Counted from the stretch's first letter, positions 17,661 to 25,272 are shown. The stretch is DNA of 64,000 nt from Psychrobacillus lasiicapitis (GCF_006861795.1 NZ_VDGH01000008.1:124001-188000); one strand, 5' to 3'. Numbers and translations: made by a program. The notes: a model not told the origin generated them from the sequence alone.

Positions 17661-18140
17661 CTAAAAATAACTGGTAAAAACTCCATATCCAAAATAAACC
17701 GTTAGCAGTGATAGTGCGGCAAACACTACATCTTCCACTGCTCCTCCAGTTTTCGTTGTAATCGGGAAACGCACCGTTACTTTAATCGGATACAACAATT
17801 TAATCCCGTTTTTTGTAGCCATATCCAAAATATAATGGCTCGCCATTCCTACCAAGATTCCCGCTACAATAGATTCATTTGTTACGAATGAATTCAAAAG
17901 AATTCCTATTAGAAACAAAAACAATAAACTATGTGTAAAGGAACGGTGGCCAAATAATGTACTAATAATTTTAGATAGTAAAGGCAATTTTCGCCCAATT
18001 TTACTTCCTCCGTGGCAAATATCTGGAATCAAAGCACCGACAACACCAGCGCCAACTAAAAGGACGGTTTCATAATTTGAAGTTTGGGCAAAAGCAAGAC
18101 TTGCTGTAATACCGCCAATGATGTGAGTTTTTCCTGTCAT
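17661..18140 (-). CDS. YdjM/DUF457-type membrane-bound metal-dependent hydrolase family protein
   Basis: A 159-residue membrane protein of the YdjM (LexA-regulated in E. coli) family, called metal-dependent hydrolases from conserved histidines. Visible motifs are the N-terminal MTGKTHIIGG, the ALIPDICHGGSKIGRK segment and GHRSFTHSLLF, which hold the family's His/Asp ligands. About four hydrophobic segments are seen. Members may be involved in membrane lipid metabolism, but function is not established. It is a single gene with its own terminator and no visible SOS box. Confidence 0.78.
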   Translation of the reverse strand: MTGKTHIIGGITASLAFAQTSNYETVLLVGAGVVGALIPDICHGGSKIGRKLPLLSKIISTLFGHRSFTHSLLFLFLIGILLNSFVTNESIVAGILVGMASHYILDMATKNGIKLLYPIKVTVRFPITTKTGGAVEDVVFAALSLLTVYFGYGVFTSYF

Positions 18141-18253
18141 GCTTCTTTTTTCTCCTTTTACTCTTAAGCTAAACTTCTATTTTACACTATTTTTCCAACT
18201 GACTAAATAGGATAACAGTAACCAATAAATTAGAAATTGCCACTTACGAAAAT

Positions 18254-18279
18254 GTTTGGCCGCTAATTGAAATGGGTAT
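18254..18279 (+). promoter_or_regulatory. Candidate SigB-type promoter
   Basis: GTTTGG (18254-18259), a 14-base spacer and GGGTAT (18274-18279). The SigB consensus is GTTTAA-N12-15-GGGTAT, so the -10 is perfect and the -35 matches four of six. It lies 39 bases ahead of the ATG of the small gene at 18319. Confidence 0.45.
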
Positions 18280-18318
18280 CATATAAAAACAATACATTAC
18301 ATTTAGGGAGTGACGAAG

Positions 18319-18726
18319 ATGAATAAAACTAGATGTGCCTTATTAATTGGAGGAATTGCCGCATTATCATATGCCTATTTCACTAAAATTGAAAATAGAG
18401 ACCAAGCAATAACAACTTTGAAAAATACTAAAACAAAAATTAATTCTTATACGGATACTAAAAAACATAAGCCGACACAAATGACGAAAGCTGGTTTCTC
18501 AGATCCTAAAGACCCAGACGACAATCGTATGGTGGAAGAAGGAGCCATGACAAGCGTTCAGTATTACAATGAAAAAGTACAAGAGCCCGATTCTAAATCG
18601 GCAGCAAAAAATGCTTTTCCAAAATCCCAACAAAAAAAGCTTCCTGAAAAAGAAGAATCTTTGCCAGAAGCTAATAACCAATCACCTGCAAAACAACAAA
18701 ATACCAATCATAATGCAAAAGACTAA
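18319..18726 (+). CDS. Small membrane-anchored hypothetical protein
   Basis: I do not recognise this 135-residue protein. Residues about 4-20 are hydrophobic (CALLIGGIAALSYAYF) and can act as a signal anchor. The rest is very hydrophilic, rich in Lys, Gln, Asn and Pro, and probably disordered, with GFSDPKDPDDNRMVEEGAM in the middle as the only conserved-looking block. ATG at 18319 is preferred to GTG at 18310, because AGGGA at 18305-18309 fits the ATG and the GTG lies within that site. A SigB-like promoter is 39 bases upstream, which suggests a stress-induced surface protein (inference). A terminator follows directly. Confidence 0.65.
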   Translation: MNKTRCALLIGGIAALSYAYFTKIENRDQAITTLKNTKTKINSYTDTKKHKPTQMTKAGFSDPKDPDDNRMVEEGAMTSVQYYNEKVQEPDSKSAAKNAFPKSQQKKLPEKEESLPEANNQSPAKQQNTNHNAKD

Positions 18727-18756
18727 AAAAGCGGCTGAAGCTTCAGTCGCTTTTTT
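18725..18756. terminator. Bidirectional terminator
   Basis: AAAAAAGCGGCTGAAG and CTTCAGTCGCTTTTTT pair with one wobble, with A/T runs on both sides. It serves both the small gene ending at 18726 and the converging GDSL gene ending at 18761. Confidence 0.9.
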
Positions 18757-18760
18757 CTAG

Positions 18761-19789
18761 TCAATTCTTCTTTTGTAATAACGCTAGCTTCGCTTTCGAT
18801 GGTGTTTCGTAACGAATTGCCGTGTTCTTTTGAACAAAGCTACTTCCCCCTAAACCATAAAGACCATTCTGTTGCCCTTTATAGCTGTAAACTCGGTACT
18901 CTTCTCCCTTTTTCAATGTTCGAATAGTAGATAAAGAGCCATCGTTTTCTATTTTCATCAAATAAGTATCTTGAAGAATCGTTACTTTACCAATTTGGCC
19001 AATTTTGAGCTCTGTTTTCCCCCACATTACTTTCGGAATGTTGGTTGGGGCCTGTACAGGCATTAAATAATTTTTTAAAAATTGATCAGCTAATACTTGA
19101 TACCCAGCTTCGTTTGGATGGATATCCTTTGGGTTTTCCAAAAATGCTGTGCCATTTACATCAAAAGCAGTTGCTATTTCCACAAAGTGTACATTTTCTC
19201 TTTTCGCGATTTCAGCCATTCTACTATTTACAAAACTAAAAGCGAGTTTCAACTGTTGTTTGACCCCATTATCCGCTATATGTGGTAACGGAAAATAATA
19301 ACCAAATAAATAAACATCTGCTTCCGGATTGAGTGCTTTCACTTGTTGAATAGCAGCAGTCAAATTACCAGCTACTTTATTTAACATTGCCGACGCTGTT
19401 GCAAGATCTGTATTAATACTTTCATCCTCTGGATTGTACATTTCATCTATAAAATCGTTGGCACCGCTAATAATGGTAACAAGCTCTGCCTCTTTCAAAG
19501 CTTGCTGCACCTCAGTACGCTTCAATGTTTCCAACAAACCGACGCTTGTTTCACCGGTCATGGCAAAGTCTTTGTTAAAGGACGCTAACAAATCTTTCTT
19601 AGCGAGCTCTTCACTAATAATATCGGTGAACCCTCTTCCAACCTTAATCCCATATGGCGTATGACCAGCTGCTAGTGAATCACCCAATGCTACATAATCG
19701 ACTTTCTTACTCTCCGCCTGTGCGTTAGGAGTCCAAACGCTAGAAAGAGCAAGTGCTCCGACTAATACAAACGATAAAATCTTCTTCAC
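18761..19789 (-). CDS. Secreted GDSL/SGNH-family lipase or esterase
   Basis: A 342-residue protein with an N-terminal signal segment (KKILSFVLVGALALSS) and an SGNH-hydrolase domain. Block I is YVALGDSLAAG (nucleophile Ser), block III is SGANDF and block V is DIHPNEAGY (Asp and His). It should hydrolyse an ester outside the cell; it resembles Bacillus YpmR-type proteins. The C-terminal 90 residues form a separate SH3-like or all-beta region. The GTG start at 19789 is chosen because AAGGAGG lies seven bases upstream; a longer frame to 19834 has no site. A GGGTAC element about 40 bases upstream is a weak SigB-type candidate. Confidence 0.83.
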   Translation of the reverse strand: MKKILSFVLVGALALSSVWTPNAQAESKKVDYVALGDSLAAGHTPYGIKVGRGFTDIISEELAKKDLLASFNKDFAMTGETSVGLLETLKRTEVQQALKEAELVTIISGANDFIDEMYNPEDESINTDLATASAMLNKVAGNLTAAIQQVKALNPEADVYLFGYYFPLPHIADNGVKQQLKLAFSFVNSRMAEIAKRENVHFVEIATAFDVNGTAFLENPKDIHPNEAGYQVLADQFLKNYLMPVQAPTNIPKVMWGKTELKIGQIGKVTILQDTYLMKIENDGSLSTIRTLKKGEEYRVYSYKGQQNGLYGLGGSSFVQKNTAIRYETPSKAKLALLQKKN

Positions 19790-19942
19790 TATTAATCCTC
19801 CTTCACCCATTCTATAATATGCATAAGTACCCATAGTTATCAGAATAGAACTACAACTGTTTTAATAATAGCTTTTCTCATTTAGAGACACAACTTTATT
19901 ATGGAAATAAATATAGTGAGCTTTAGAAAGCAGGTAAAGGCA

Positions 19943-19985
19943 AAAAATCCTTTCACAGTCTTGTTCAACTGCGAAAGGACTTTTT
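19943..19985 (-). terminator. Terminator of the RNase H-like gene
   Basis: AAAAATCCTTTCaCAG pairs with CTGCGAAAGGACTTTTT with minor mismatch. It lies about 15 bases beyond the gene that ends at 20000 on the minus strand. Confidence 0.82.
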
Positions 19986-19999
19986 AGTTTCTCCAATAG

Positions 20000-20662
20000 C
20001 TAATACTTCTCCATCTCACTAGTCCCAGTAATTTCAATTCCATTCAGAGCTTGGGTTGCCAATCGATCCGCTTCCGCATTTGCTTTTCTTGGAACTAACT
20101 CGTATTCTGGCTGAATACCTAAGTCTTTCATTTTAGCTTCAATACGATCTGCCCAACTAGATAAATCCTTTTCTATCACTGGCCATTCTTCACTCAAATG
20201 ATTAATCACGACCTGTGAATCTCCAATGAAGCGGACTGGTAAATGGTGAACCCCCAGAATTTCAAGCTCTTGCAAGCTTAGATAGAACGCCGCATATTCG
20301 GCCTCATTATTAGATACTAGCTCGGTAGCAAACGCATTTCTTCTTAATCGATACGACTTTCCGCTTTGCTCATAATAAATAACACAACCCAAACCAGAGC
20401 TGCTAGATGCTCGCTCGAATCCCCCATCAAAATAAACAGTCACATTATGTGGTTCCGTTTCGATTCCTTTCAAATAGCCCTTCAACTCTTTTATCGTCCA
20501 CGAACTATCAAAACGATCAATGAAAATCACATTTTTTGCGCGACCTATTTTCTCCAAGTCCTCTGCAACAAGTAGGGCTTGAGTTGCCTGCATCTCATCT
20601 GAGCGAAAGGTAATTTCCACCCCTTTAGGAGTCCTATAAATACATTCGATTATCACATTCAT
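20000..20662 (-). CDS. RNase HI-fold protein (YpeP/YpdQ-like)
   Basis: A 220-residue protein with a C-terminal RNase H domain. The metal-binding set is readable: YFDGGF (Asp), NNEAEYAA (Glu), IGDSQVV (Asp) and ANAEADRLA (Asp). It may cut RNA in RNA-DNA hybrids, though B. subtilis relatives of this type are often reported as weak or inactive. The N-terminal 70 residues form an extra domain (EITFRSDEMQATQALLVAE) as in YpeP. ATG at 20662 is preferred over GTG at 20665, because GGAGG at 20674-20670 gives seven bases to the ATG but only four to the GTG. It is monocistronic, with a terminator behind it and the RNA genes upstream. Confidence 0.82.
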   Translation of the reverse strand: MNVIIECIYRTPKGVEITFRSDEMQATQALLVAEDLEKIGRAKNVIFIDRFDSSWTIKELKGYLKGIETEPHNVTVYFDGGFERASSSSGLGCVIYYEQSGKSYRLRRNAFATELVSNNEAEYAAFYLSLQELEILGVHHLPVRFIGDSQVVINHLSEEWPVIEKDLSSWADRIEAKMKDLGIQPEYELVPRKANAEADRLATQALNGIEITGTSEMEKY

Positions 20663-20730
20663 CACAAATCCTCCAAACTATTAAATCCACATAACTATAG
20701 ATTACCCAATACAGTACATTTTTACATATG

Positions 20731-21093
20731 GAAAGAAAAAAGCGTAATCCTAATTGGACTACGCTTTCTTCTTTCCCCTCAATGGGGATACACTCGGAAA
20801 ATTCGCTAATGTTGCTTTGTTAAACCTTTACTGACAATGTTAACTTTCATCTCGTCAGTGCAGTTCACTTCGTCTGAAACATCATCAGACATCAAGGTGC
20901 ACTTCCACAAAAAACTTTTCTTTCACTTGCTAATCATACTCTTTGGGTCAGAACCTAAATATATCGGTTCCCGACGAGAGTGCCTTTCGCCAGTAAAGCA
21001 AATTTTCCGCCAAGGCTGTGCAAATCATCCTTTGGAGTCTCTTGTAAACGCATCGTTTACCAGTCCCTTCCTACGGTAGTTCCGCCTTGTACT
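20731..21093 (-). ncRNA. Unidentified SigB-driven structured RNA, copy 1
   Basis: Non-coding RNA gene inferred from four facts. It has a near-twin 470 bases away (96% identical). It is preceded by a SigB-type promoter. It ends in a hairpin (20739-20767) followed by TTTTTTCTTTC on the minus strand. Several stems keep pairing while loops differ between copies: GTCTGA/TCAGAC (20872-20877, 20885-20890), enclosed by AGTGCA/TGCACT (20857-20862, 20898-20903); CCCC/GGGG at 20775-20786 with a different loop in copy 2; GAACC/GGTTC (20951-20970); and a perfect 7-base stem GTAAACG/CGTTTAC (21044-21060). The 5' half is almost invariant. An 80-codon frame on the opposite strand lacks a ribosome binding site. 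I compared it mentally with RNase P, tmRNA, 6S, SRP RNA and common riboswitches and found no match. Confidence 0.72.
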
Positions 21094-21099
21094 ATTTAT

Positions 21100-21124
21100 A
21101 TACCCTTGAAGAAATTAGTTAAAC
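21100..21124 (-). promoter_or_regulatory. SigB-type promoter of RNA copy 1
   Basis: Minus strand: GTTTAA (21124-21119), a 13-base spacer and GGGTAT (21105-21100). Both boxes match the Bacillus SigB consensus exactly. The two boxes are identical in copy 2, while the spacer differs at five positions, as expected for selection on the promoter elements. Confidence 0.82.
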
Positions 21125-21199
21125 ATCTTTTTTCTTTTTTGTGTATAAAAACTTTATCCACGCTATCCTATAATATATCTTAAAGGTATGTCGAAAAAG

Positions 21200-21563
21200 G
21201 AAAGAAAAAAGCGTAATCCTAATTGGACTACGCTTTCTTCTTTCCCCAAATACGGGGATACACTCGGAAAATTCGCTAATGTTACTTTCCTAAAACGTTA
21301 CTGACAATGTTAACTTCCATCTCGTCAGTGCAGTTCACTTCGTCTGAAACTTCATCAGACATCAAGGTGCACTTCCACAAAAAACTTTTCTTTCACTTGC
21401 CGATCATACTCTTTGGAACAGAACCTAAATATATCGGTTCCCGACGAGAGTGCCTTTCGCCAGTAAAGCAAATTTTCCGCCAAGGCTGTGCAAATCATCC
21501 TTTGGAGTCTCTTGTAAACGCATCGTTTACCAGTCCCTTCCTACGGTAGTTCCGCCTTGTATT
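21200..21563 (-). ncRNA. Unidentified SigB-driven structured RNA, copy 2
   Basis: Second copy of the RNA gene at 20731-21093; similarity runs from 21199 to 21603 and includes promoter and terminator. About 12 substitutions separate the copies over some 316 aligned bases. They cluster in the 3' half (21284-21420), while about 160 bases of the 5' half differ at one site. Its terminator hairpin is at 21209-21236. The stem at 21342-21360 is unchanged with one loop substitution, and the CCCC/GGGG hairpin keeps its stem with loop AAATAC instead of TCAAT. A role in the general stress response is inferred only from the promoter. Confidence 0.72.
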
Positions 21564-21569
21564 ATTTAT

Positions 21570-21594
21570 ATACCCCGCTAGAAAGTAGTTAAAC
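21570..21594 (-). promoter_or_regulatory. SigB-type promoter of RNA copy 2
   Basis: Minus strand: GTTTAA (21594-21589), 13-base spacer, GGGTAT (21575-21570). Exact SigB consensus in both boxes. Transcription would begin near 21563. Confidence 0.82.
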
Positions 21595-21891
21595 ATCTTT
21601 TTTAAAAATATTTTTATATATACAGGGACAAAGTTCGACATATATTGCACGTTCAAGAAGGAAAATATCCATTTATGCATATTCTAGAGATTTTTCTTAT
21701 TAAATTTAGTATATTTGAAATGCAAAAGATGTTTTATACAGGAATTATTAAGTATTTTGTACCTCTTGCAAACACTCATTTATTCTTATTGCATTTATAT
21801 GAGAGAGTACAACATCTTAAAATTAGTTTGGAGAAACTATTTAACCTTTCAGCAAATAGCATGTTAACGATCGCAACAATAGTCTTCTTTT

Positions 21892-22773
21892 TTAATCCAA
21901 GTACTTATTTTTATTTTGTTTAATCGCACTGATATAAAAAGGAAGTTCTAAGAACTCAAAGAAAAACAATGCTTGCTTATATACTTCTTTGATTTCTGTA
22001 ATGGCACCATTCATTTTTTCTAAGCATTGACCTTTATAGTATAAGAATTGGCCAACCAAAAAGAAAAATGATGTCTCTTTTGATTTTTTTATTCCTAAAT
22101 TTGCTGTTTCTAGTGCTTCTTCATAGTCTTTTAACTCATAAAGTATATTGCATTTATTAAAGAGCACTGTAATGAGTGTTTCGTAAATTTTATGGTCGCT
22201 ATAGTTTTTATGAAAATGCTCTTTGAGAATTTTATTATAGTAGTATAAGCTTTTTGGGATTTCTCCATTTTCCGCGTATATATTTGCAATAGAATTACTA
22301 ATTTTAATATGTAAAAAGCGGAATTGAATAGTTGTTTGATTGGAAAAATCTAAAATGCTCTTTAAGCTACTAATACATTCTTCTGGTGTAATGATTTTCA
22401 AATAATAATGTGCTATATCTAAGAGGTATTCTAAGTAGAGATTTAACCAGATATTTTCAGAATCAATTTTGTTATGTTTAATAATTGAAATAATTTTTTT
22501 ATAATTATGTTCTTTTAGATGAAACTCAATATCTTTTATTAATCGTTCACTTTCTAAGACATCTTTATGAAATAACATTTCTATAAAATATTCAACTGGG
22601 ACTTGTAATTTTAAAGCTATTTTTAATAATGTATCAATTGCTGGATATACTTCTCCTGCTTCAATACGGCTAATAGTCGACTGTGTACAAATATTATTTG
22701 CGAGCTCTTTTTGGGACATTCCCATTTCAGTTCTTAGTTTACTAATCTCTAAACCTAAATATTTCATTTCCAA
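21892..22773 (-). CDS. PlcR-like quorum-sensing transcriptional activator (RNPP family)
   Basis: A 293-residue regulator with an N-terminal XRE helix-turn-helix (about residues 4-60; SKLRTEMGMSQKELANNIC, STISRIEAGEVYP) and a C-terminal helical TPR region (about 75-290). The match to Bacillus cereus PlcR, as I remember it, runs the whole length: ISRIEAGEVYPAID beside VSRIESGAVYPSMD, LKLQVPVEYF beside AKLQVPIIHF, NSIANIYAENG beside NAIANIYAENG, and GQFLYYKGQCLEKM beside GQLYYQRGECLRKL. PlcR binds a processed PapR peptide in the TPR domain. A PapR-like gene lies divergently 38 bases away. The TTG start at 22773 is chosen because GGGGTGAT is well placed and it aligns with Met1 of PlcR; ATG at 22767 and GTG at 22782 are alternatives. 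I see no canonical PlcR box (TATGNAN4TNCATA) near it. Confidence 0.83.
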   Translation of the reverse strand: MEMKYLGLEISKLRTEMGMSQKELANNICTQSTISRIEAGEVYPAIDTLLKIALKLQVPVEYFIEMLFHKDVLESERLIKDIEFHLKEHNYKKIISIIKHNKIDSENIWLNLYLEYLLDIAHYYLKIITPEECISSLKSILDFSNQTTIQFRFLHIKISNSIANIYAENGEIPKSLYYYNKILKEHFHKNYSDHKIYETLITVLFNKCNILYELKDYEEALETANLGIKKSKETSFFFLVGQFLYYKGQCLEKMNGAITEIKEVYKQALFFFEFLELPFYISAIKQNKNKYLD

Positions 22774-22811
22774 AAATATCACCCCATACTATTTAAAAGG
22801 ACGGTAATCAC

Positions 22812-22937
22812 ATGAAAAAACTATCTATTATTTTATTAATCGTACTAGCAGTAGCGCTTTATCCAAACGTAAGCAATGAGAGTGCTAAATTTATCGATAA
22901 ACCAATTACTACATTAGATTTACCACTTATCCACTAA
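22812..22937 (+). CDS. PapR-like signalling peptide precursor
   Basis: A 41-codon gene that starts with ATG at 22812 behind AAAAGGA (22795-22801). The protein begins MKKLSIILLIVLAVAL, a typical secretion signal, and continues as a short hydrophilic stretch to the C-terminal LDLPLIH. Bacillus cereus PapR has the same plan: MKKLL-type signal, 48 residues, active C-terminal peptide ADLPFEF. The shared DLP core, size, signal and position beside a PlcR-like receptor make it the likely pheromone precursor. It would be exported by Sec, cut outside and re-imported by an oligopeptide permease (none seen here). In B. cereus papR lies downstream of plcR on the same strand; here it is divergent. A perfect terminator follows, so the gene is monocistronic. 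Confidence 0.75.
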   Translation: MKKLSIILLIVLAVALYPNVSNESAKFIDKPITTLDLPLIH

Positions 22938-22946
22938 TAATAGTAG

Positions 22947-22990
22947 AATCCAATAAAGTTACTATTTCCATTAATTTTATTGGATTTTTC
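22947..22990 (+). terminator. Terminator of the PapR-like gene
   Basis: AATCCAATAAA (22947-22957) and TTTATTGGATT (22976-22986) are perfect complements, followed by a T-run. It separates the pheromone gene from the EAL gene. Confidence 0.88.
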
Positions 22991-23097
22991 AAATATTACA
23001 ATGTAAATAATTAACAATACCCTCTCCTAATACCCATCTAAACATGCATTTCAATCTGGAGAGAGCTCTAAAACTAAAATATACAAGGAGAACGACT

Positions 23098-24051
23098 ATG
23101 CAACTAAAAGCAAATAGTGTTGAATATTACCCTTTACACGTAGAAAGTAACTCAGACAATGTAAGTGATCATTTTAAAAATACTAGTTCTGAATTAAATA
23201 ATATAGTTAAGCCTGGGCAACAACTATTTGCATTATCAGCGAATGATGAAAAAGAATCACATTCACTGGAGTTGGACCTTGGATATGCTATAGAGCGAAA
23301 CCAATTGGAGTTGTATTATCAGCCTAAAGTCTTTGCAAAGACCAAGCAAATAATTGGTGCAGAAGCACTGATTAGATGGAATCATCCAAACCATGGCATG
23401 ATATCCCCAGCCGAATTCATACCTTTGGCAGAACAAACAGGATTAATAAAAGAAATTGGAAAATGGGTTACAAGAACAGCTTGTATGCAAAATAAAGATT
23501 GGCAAAATGCCAAGCTACCGATGATTCCCATTTCTATTAATTTATCTGCTAATCACTTCCTAGAAAAAGATTTAATCAGCAACATAGTACAAACATTGAA
23601 AGAAACTAACTTAGAACCTCAATACTTAGAAATTGAAATTACTGAAACGTCTCTATTGGAAGAGGAAGAAATTGTTTTCTCTATTTTAGAGGAACTAAGA
23701 AATTTAGGTATTAAAATTTCTTTAGATGATTTTGGAACAGGTTACTCGTCCCTTTCCTATCTTAATCGATTTAAAGGTAAATTAGATATTCTTAAAATTG
23801 ATCGTTCTTTTATTCGTGATTTAAGTAGTTCACATGAAGAGGATTCCAATTTTATTGTGAATATGATTATCCAATTGTCGCATCAGCTGAAGATGGAAGT
23901 AATTGCTGAAGGCGTTGAAACGAATGAACAGCTGCAAGTATTACAAAAATACAATTGCAATATTATTCAAGGTTACTTGTTCTCTAAACCACTAACTGCA
24001 TCTAAATTTGCCGACTTACTAAAAACGTCCCTATGTGAGAAACAAGACTAA
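23098..24051 (+). CDS. EAL-domain cyclic-di-GMP phosphodiesterase
   Basis: A 317-residue cytosolic protein. The first 60 residues have no recognisable domain. The EAL domain fills about 62-312 and looks catalytically complete: GAEALIRW (the EAL glutamate), a conserved NLS in SINLSANHF, EITET, DDFGTGYSSL (metal-binding Asp pair), KIDRSF, EGVET and the C-terminal QGYLFSKP. It should hydrolyse cyclic di-GMP to pGpG and so favour motility over surface growth. There is no GGDEF, PAS or membrane segment. ATG at 23098 is chosen because AAGGAG precedes it; a longer frame from 23044 has none. It lies downstream of the pheromone gene but beyond that gene's terminator. Confidence 0.9.
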   Translation: MQLKANSVEYYPLHVESNSDNVSDHFKNTSSELNNIVKPGQQLFALSANDEKESHSLELDLGYAIERNQLELYYQPKVFAKTKQIIGAEALIRWNHPNHGMISPAEFIPLAEQTGLIKEIGKWVTRTACMQNKDWQNAKLPMIPISINLSANHFLEKDLISNIVQTLKETNLEPQYLEIEITETSLLEEEEIVFSILEELRNLGIKISLDDFGTGYSSLSYLNRFKGKLDILKIDRSFIRDLSSSHEEDSNFIVNMIIQLSHQLKMEVIAEGVETNEQLQVLQKYNCNIIQGYLFSKPLTASKFADLLKTSLCEKQD

Positions 24052-24066
24052 ATTGTTTCTTACATA
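24032..24066 (+). terminator. Hairpin at the end of the EAL gene
   Basis: TATGTGAGAAACAA (24032-24045) pairs with TTGTTTCTTACATA (24053-24066) with one wobble, overlapping the stop codon. The T-run begins a few bases later, so termination may be weaker. Confidence 0.6.
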
Positions 24067-24122
24067 AGGACATTTTTTTAATAATAGCAGTTTTGCTTGA
24101 CTCTTAGATCAAAAGAAGAAAA

Positions 24123-25148
24123 CTATTTGGCCATATCTAGCGCCTTAAGCAGTTCCGCAATTTGATCATTCTGCTGATCTAAAAATTCTTTAAAGTCTTC
24201 TGAGTTTTTATAGTCACTTTCCCAACCAGCACTTGTCATTGCTGTTTTCCATTCTTCTGTTTCTACCATTTGTTGAATCTTCTCATTCCAGTAGCTAAGC
24301 GCATCTTCGCTTATCTCTTTCGGTCCAAAGATCCCTCTCCAAATCATAAATTCCGCATCGATACCTAGTTCATTCATAGTTGGGACATCTTTCAGTTCTC
24401 CTCCCATCCGCTCTGGAGAAGCGACCGCAAGCACTTTTACTTCGCCAGCTTTTACATACTGGGTTACGGATGAAGCATCTGTTGCAAGTACATCCGCATT
24501 ACCACCTAGTAAAGCAGTCATGGCTTCGCCGGTGCCATCATACGAGACGTATTTGATTGATTTATGATCTATTCCCGTCTTATATGCAGGTAAAATGGAA
24601 ACTAAATGATACATCGAGCCAGGGCCTGATCCTCCAGCAAATGAAAGAGAGGTAGGATCCTTTTTTAAATCATCTAATAATGCTTGAAGATCATTATACT
24701 TTGAATCTGCTTTAACAACAATTGAGCCATAATCTTTTGTTAATTGGGCAAGAGGTGTCGTATCATTATGTCCAAATGGGCTATTCCCTTCTTTTTTCAA
24801 ATGATTAATCAAAACAGGAGGTGAACCCGTGAATAATTTGTAGTCATTTTTAGCATCTTGCGTAACATAGCTAGCAAGAAACACAGTTCCGCCACCGCCT
24901 GGCTTATTTTCAACCATCATACTTCCATCCACAAGCTTGGCATCTGTCATCACTTTCGTAAATGTACGAGCTGTTCTATCCCAGCCTCCCCCTGGTCCAG
25001 AAGGTGCTACGACAACAATTGCTTTTTCTGGGTACGTATTTTTATTAGCTCCACTAGCGGTATTACTTCCTGTTCCACTACAGCCAGCTAACCCTAACGC
25101 CATAACCGTTCCTAATAGAATACCTTTCCATTTTGCCGTTTTCATCAA
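24123..25148 (-). CDS. TctC/Bug-family substrate-binding lipoprotein
   Basis: Binding protein of the tripartite tricarboxylate transporter type, 341 residues. The signal ends in the lipobox LAGC (Cys near residue 23), so it is a membrane-anchored lipoprotein. Family motifs are the VVVAPSGPGGGWDRTAR ligand loop near residue 48 and the GGSGPGSMYHLV segment. The usual partners TctA and TctB are absent on both sides, so it is an orphan here. It lies downstream of a TcuA-like dehydrogenase with a 124-base gap that holds a perfect cre site, so it probably has its own CcpA-sensitive promoter. The likely ligand is a tri- or dicarboxylate (inference). Confidence 0.87.
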   Translation of the reverse strand: MMKTAKWKGILLGTVMALGLAGCSGTGSNTASGANKNTYPEKAIVVVAPSGPGGGWDRTARTFTKVMTDAKLVDGSMMVENKPGGGGTVFLASYVTQDAKNDYKLFTGSPPVLINHLKKEGNSPFGHNDTTPLAQLTKDYGSIVVKADSKYNDLQALLDDLKKDPTSLSFAGGSGPGSMYHLVSILPAYKTGIDHKSIKYVSYDGTGEAMTALLGGNADVLATDASSVTQYVKAGEVKVLAVASPERMGGELKDVPTMNELGIDAEFMIWRGIFGPKEISEDALSYWNEKIQQMVETEEWKTAMTSAGWESDYKNSEDFKEFLDQQNDQIAELLKALDMAK

Positions 25149-25199
25149 TACTACTTCACCCCTTCAGATAGTATAAATCTCCATTTTTGCAGCAAATCT

Positions 25200-25213
25200 T
25201 GAAAGCGTATACA
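25200..25213. promoter_or_regulatory. cre site (CcpA operator) upstream of the TctC-type gene
   Basis: TGAAAGCGTATACA matches the consensus WTGNNARCGNWWWCAW at every position, including the flanking T at 25199 and T at 25214. It lies 52 bases ahead of the lipoprotein gene, which suggests carbon catabolite repression. Confidence 0.7.
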
Positions 25214-25230
25214 TTCTTATTTAAATGAAA

Positions 25231-25254
25231 CTCCCCGACAGCATAATCAGGGAG
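25231..25254 (-). terminator. Weak hairpin after the tcuA-like gene
   Basis: CTCCC and GGGAG pair around a 14-base loop; the minus strand then reads GAGTTTCATT. The stem is short, so termination may be partial. Confidence 0.35.
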
Positions 25255-25272
25255 AATTCTTTTCGTATAAAA

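Noticed and set aside
20837-21549. Two near-identical 80-codon plus-strand frames (20837-21079 and 21307-21549)
   Set aside because: No ribosome binding site; the frames lie antisense to the repeated RNA units, whose SigB promoters and terminators are on the minus strand.
20731-21563. Identity of the repeated RNA as RNase P RNA, tmRNA, 6S, SRP RNA or a lysine/c-di-GMP/c-di-AMP riboswitch
   Set aside because: None of the conserved core sequences I know from these families is present, and no gene follows in the right place for a riboswitch.
21189-21640. Spo0A-box-like TGTCGAA at 21189-21195 and its complement at 21634-21640
   Set aside because: A 7-base match in opposite orientations outside the conserved RNA units; too weak alone.
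21604-21891. 92-codon plus-strand frame (21645-21923) and short minus-strand frames
   Set aside because: AT-rich, no ribosome binding site, runs into the PlcR-like gene; nothing else recognisable in this gap.
22700-23097. PlcR box (TATGNAN4TNCATA) near the PlcR/PapR-like pair
   Set aside because: I looked by eye and found none; the regulator may use another site.
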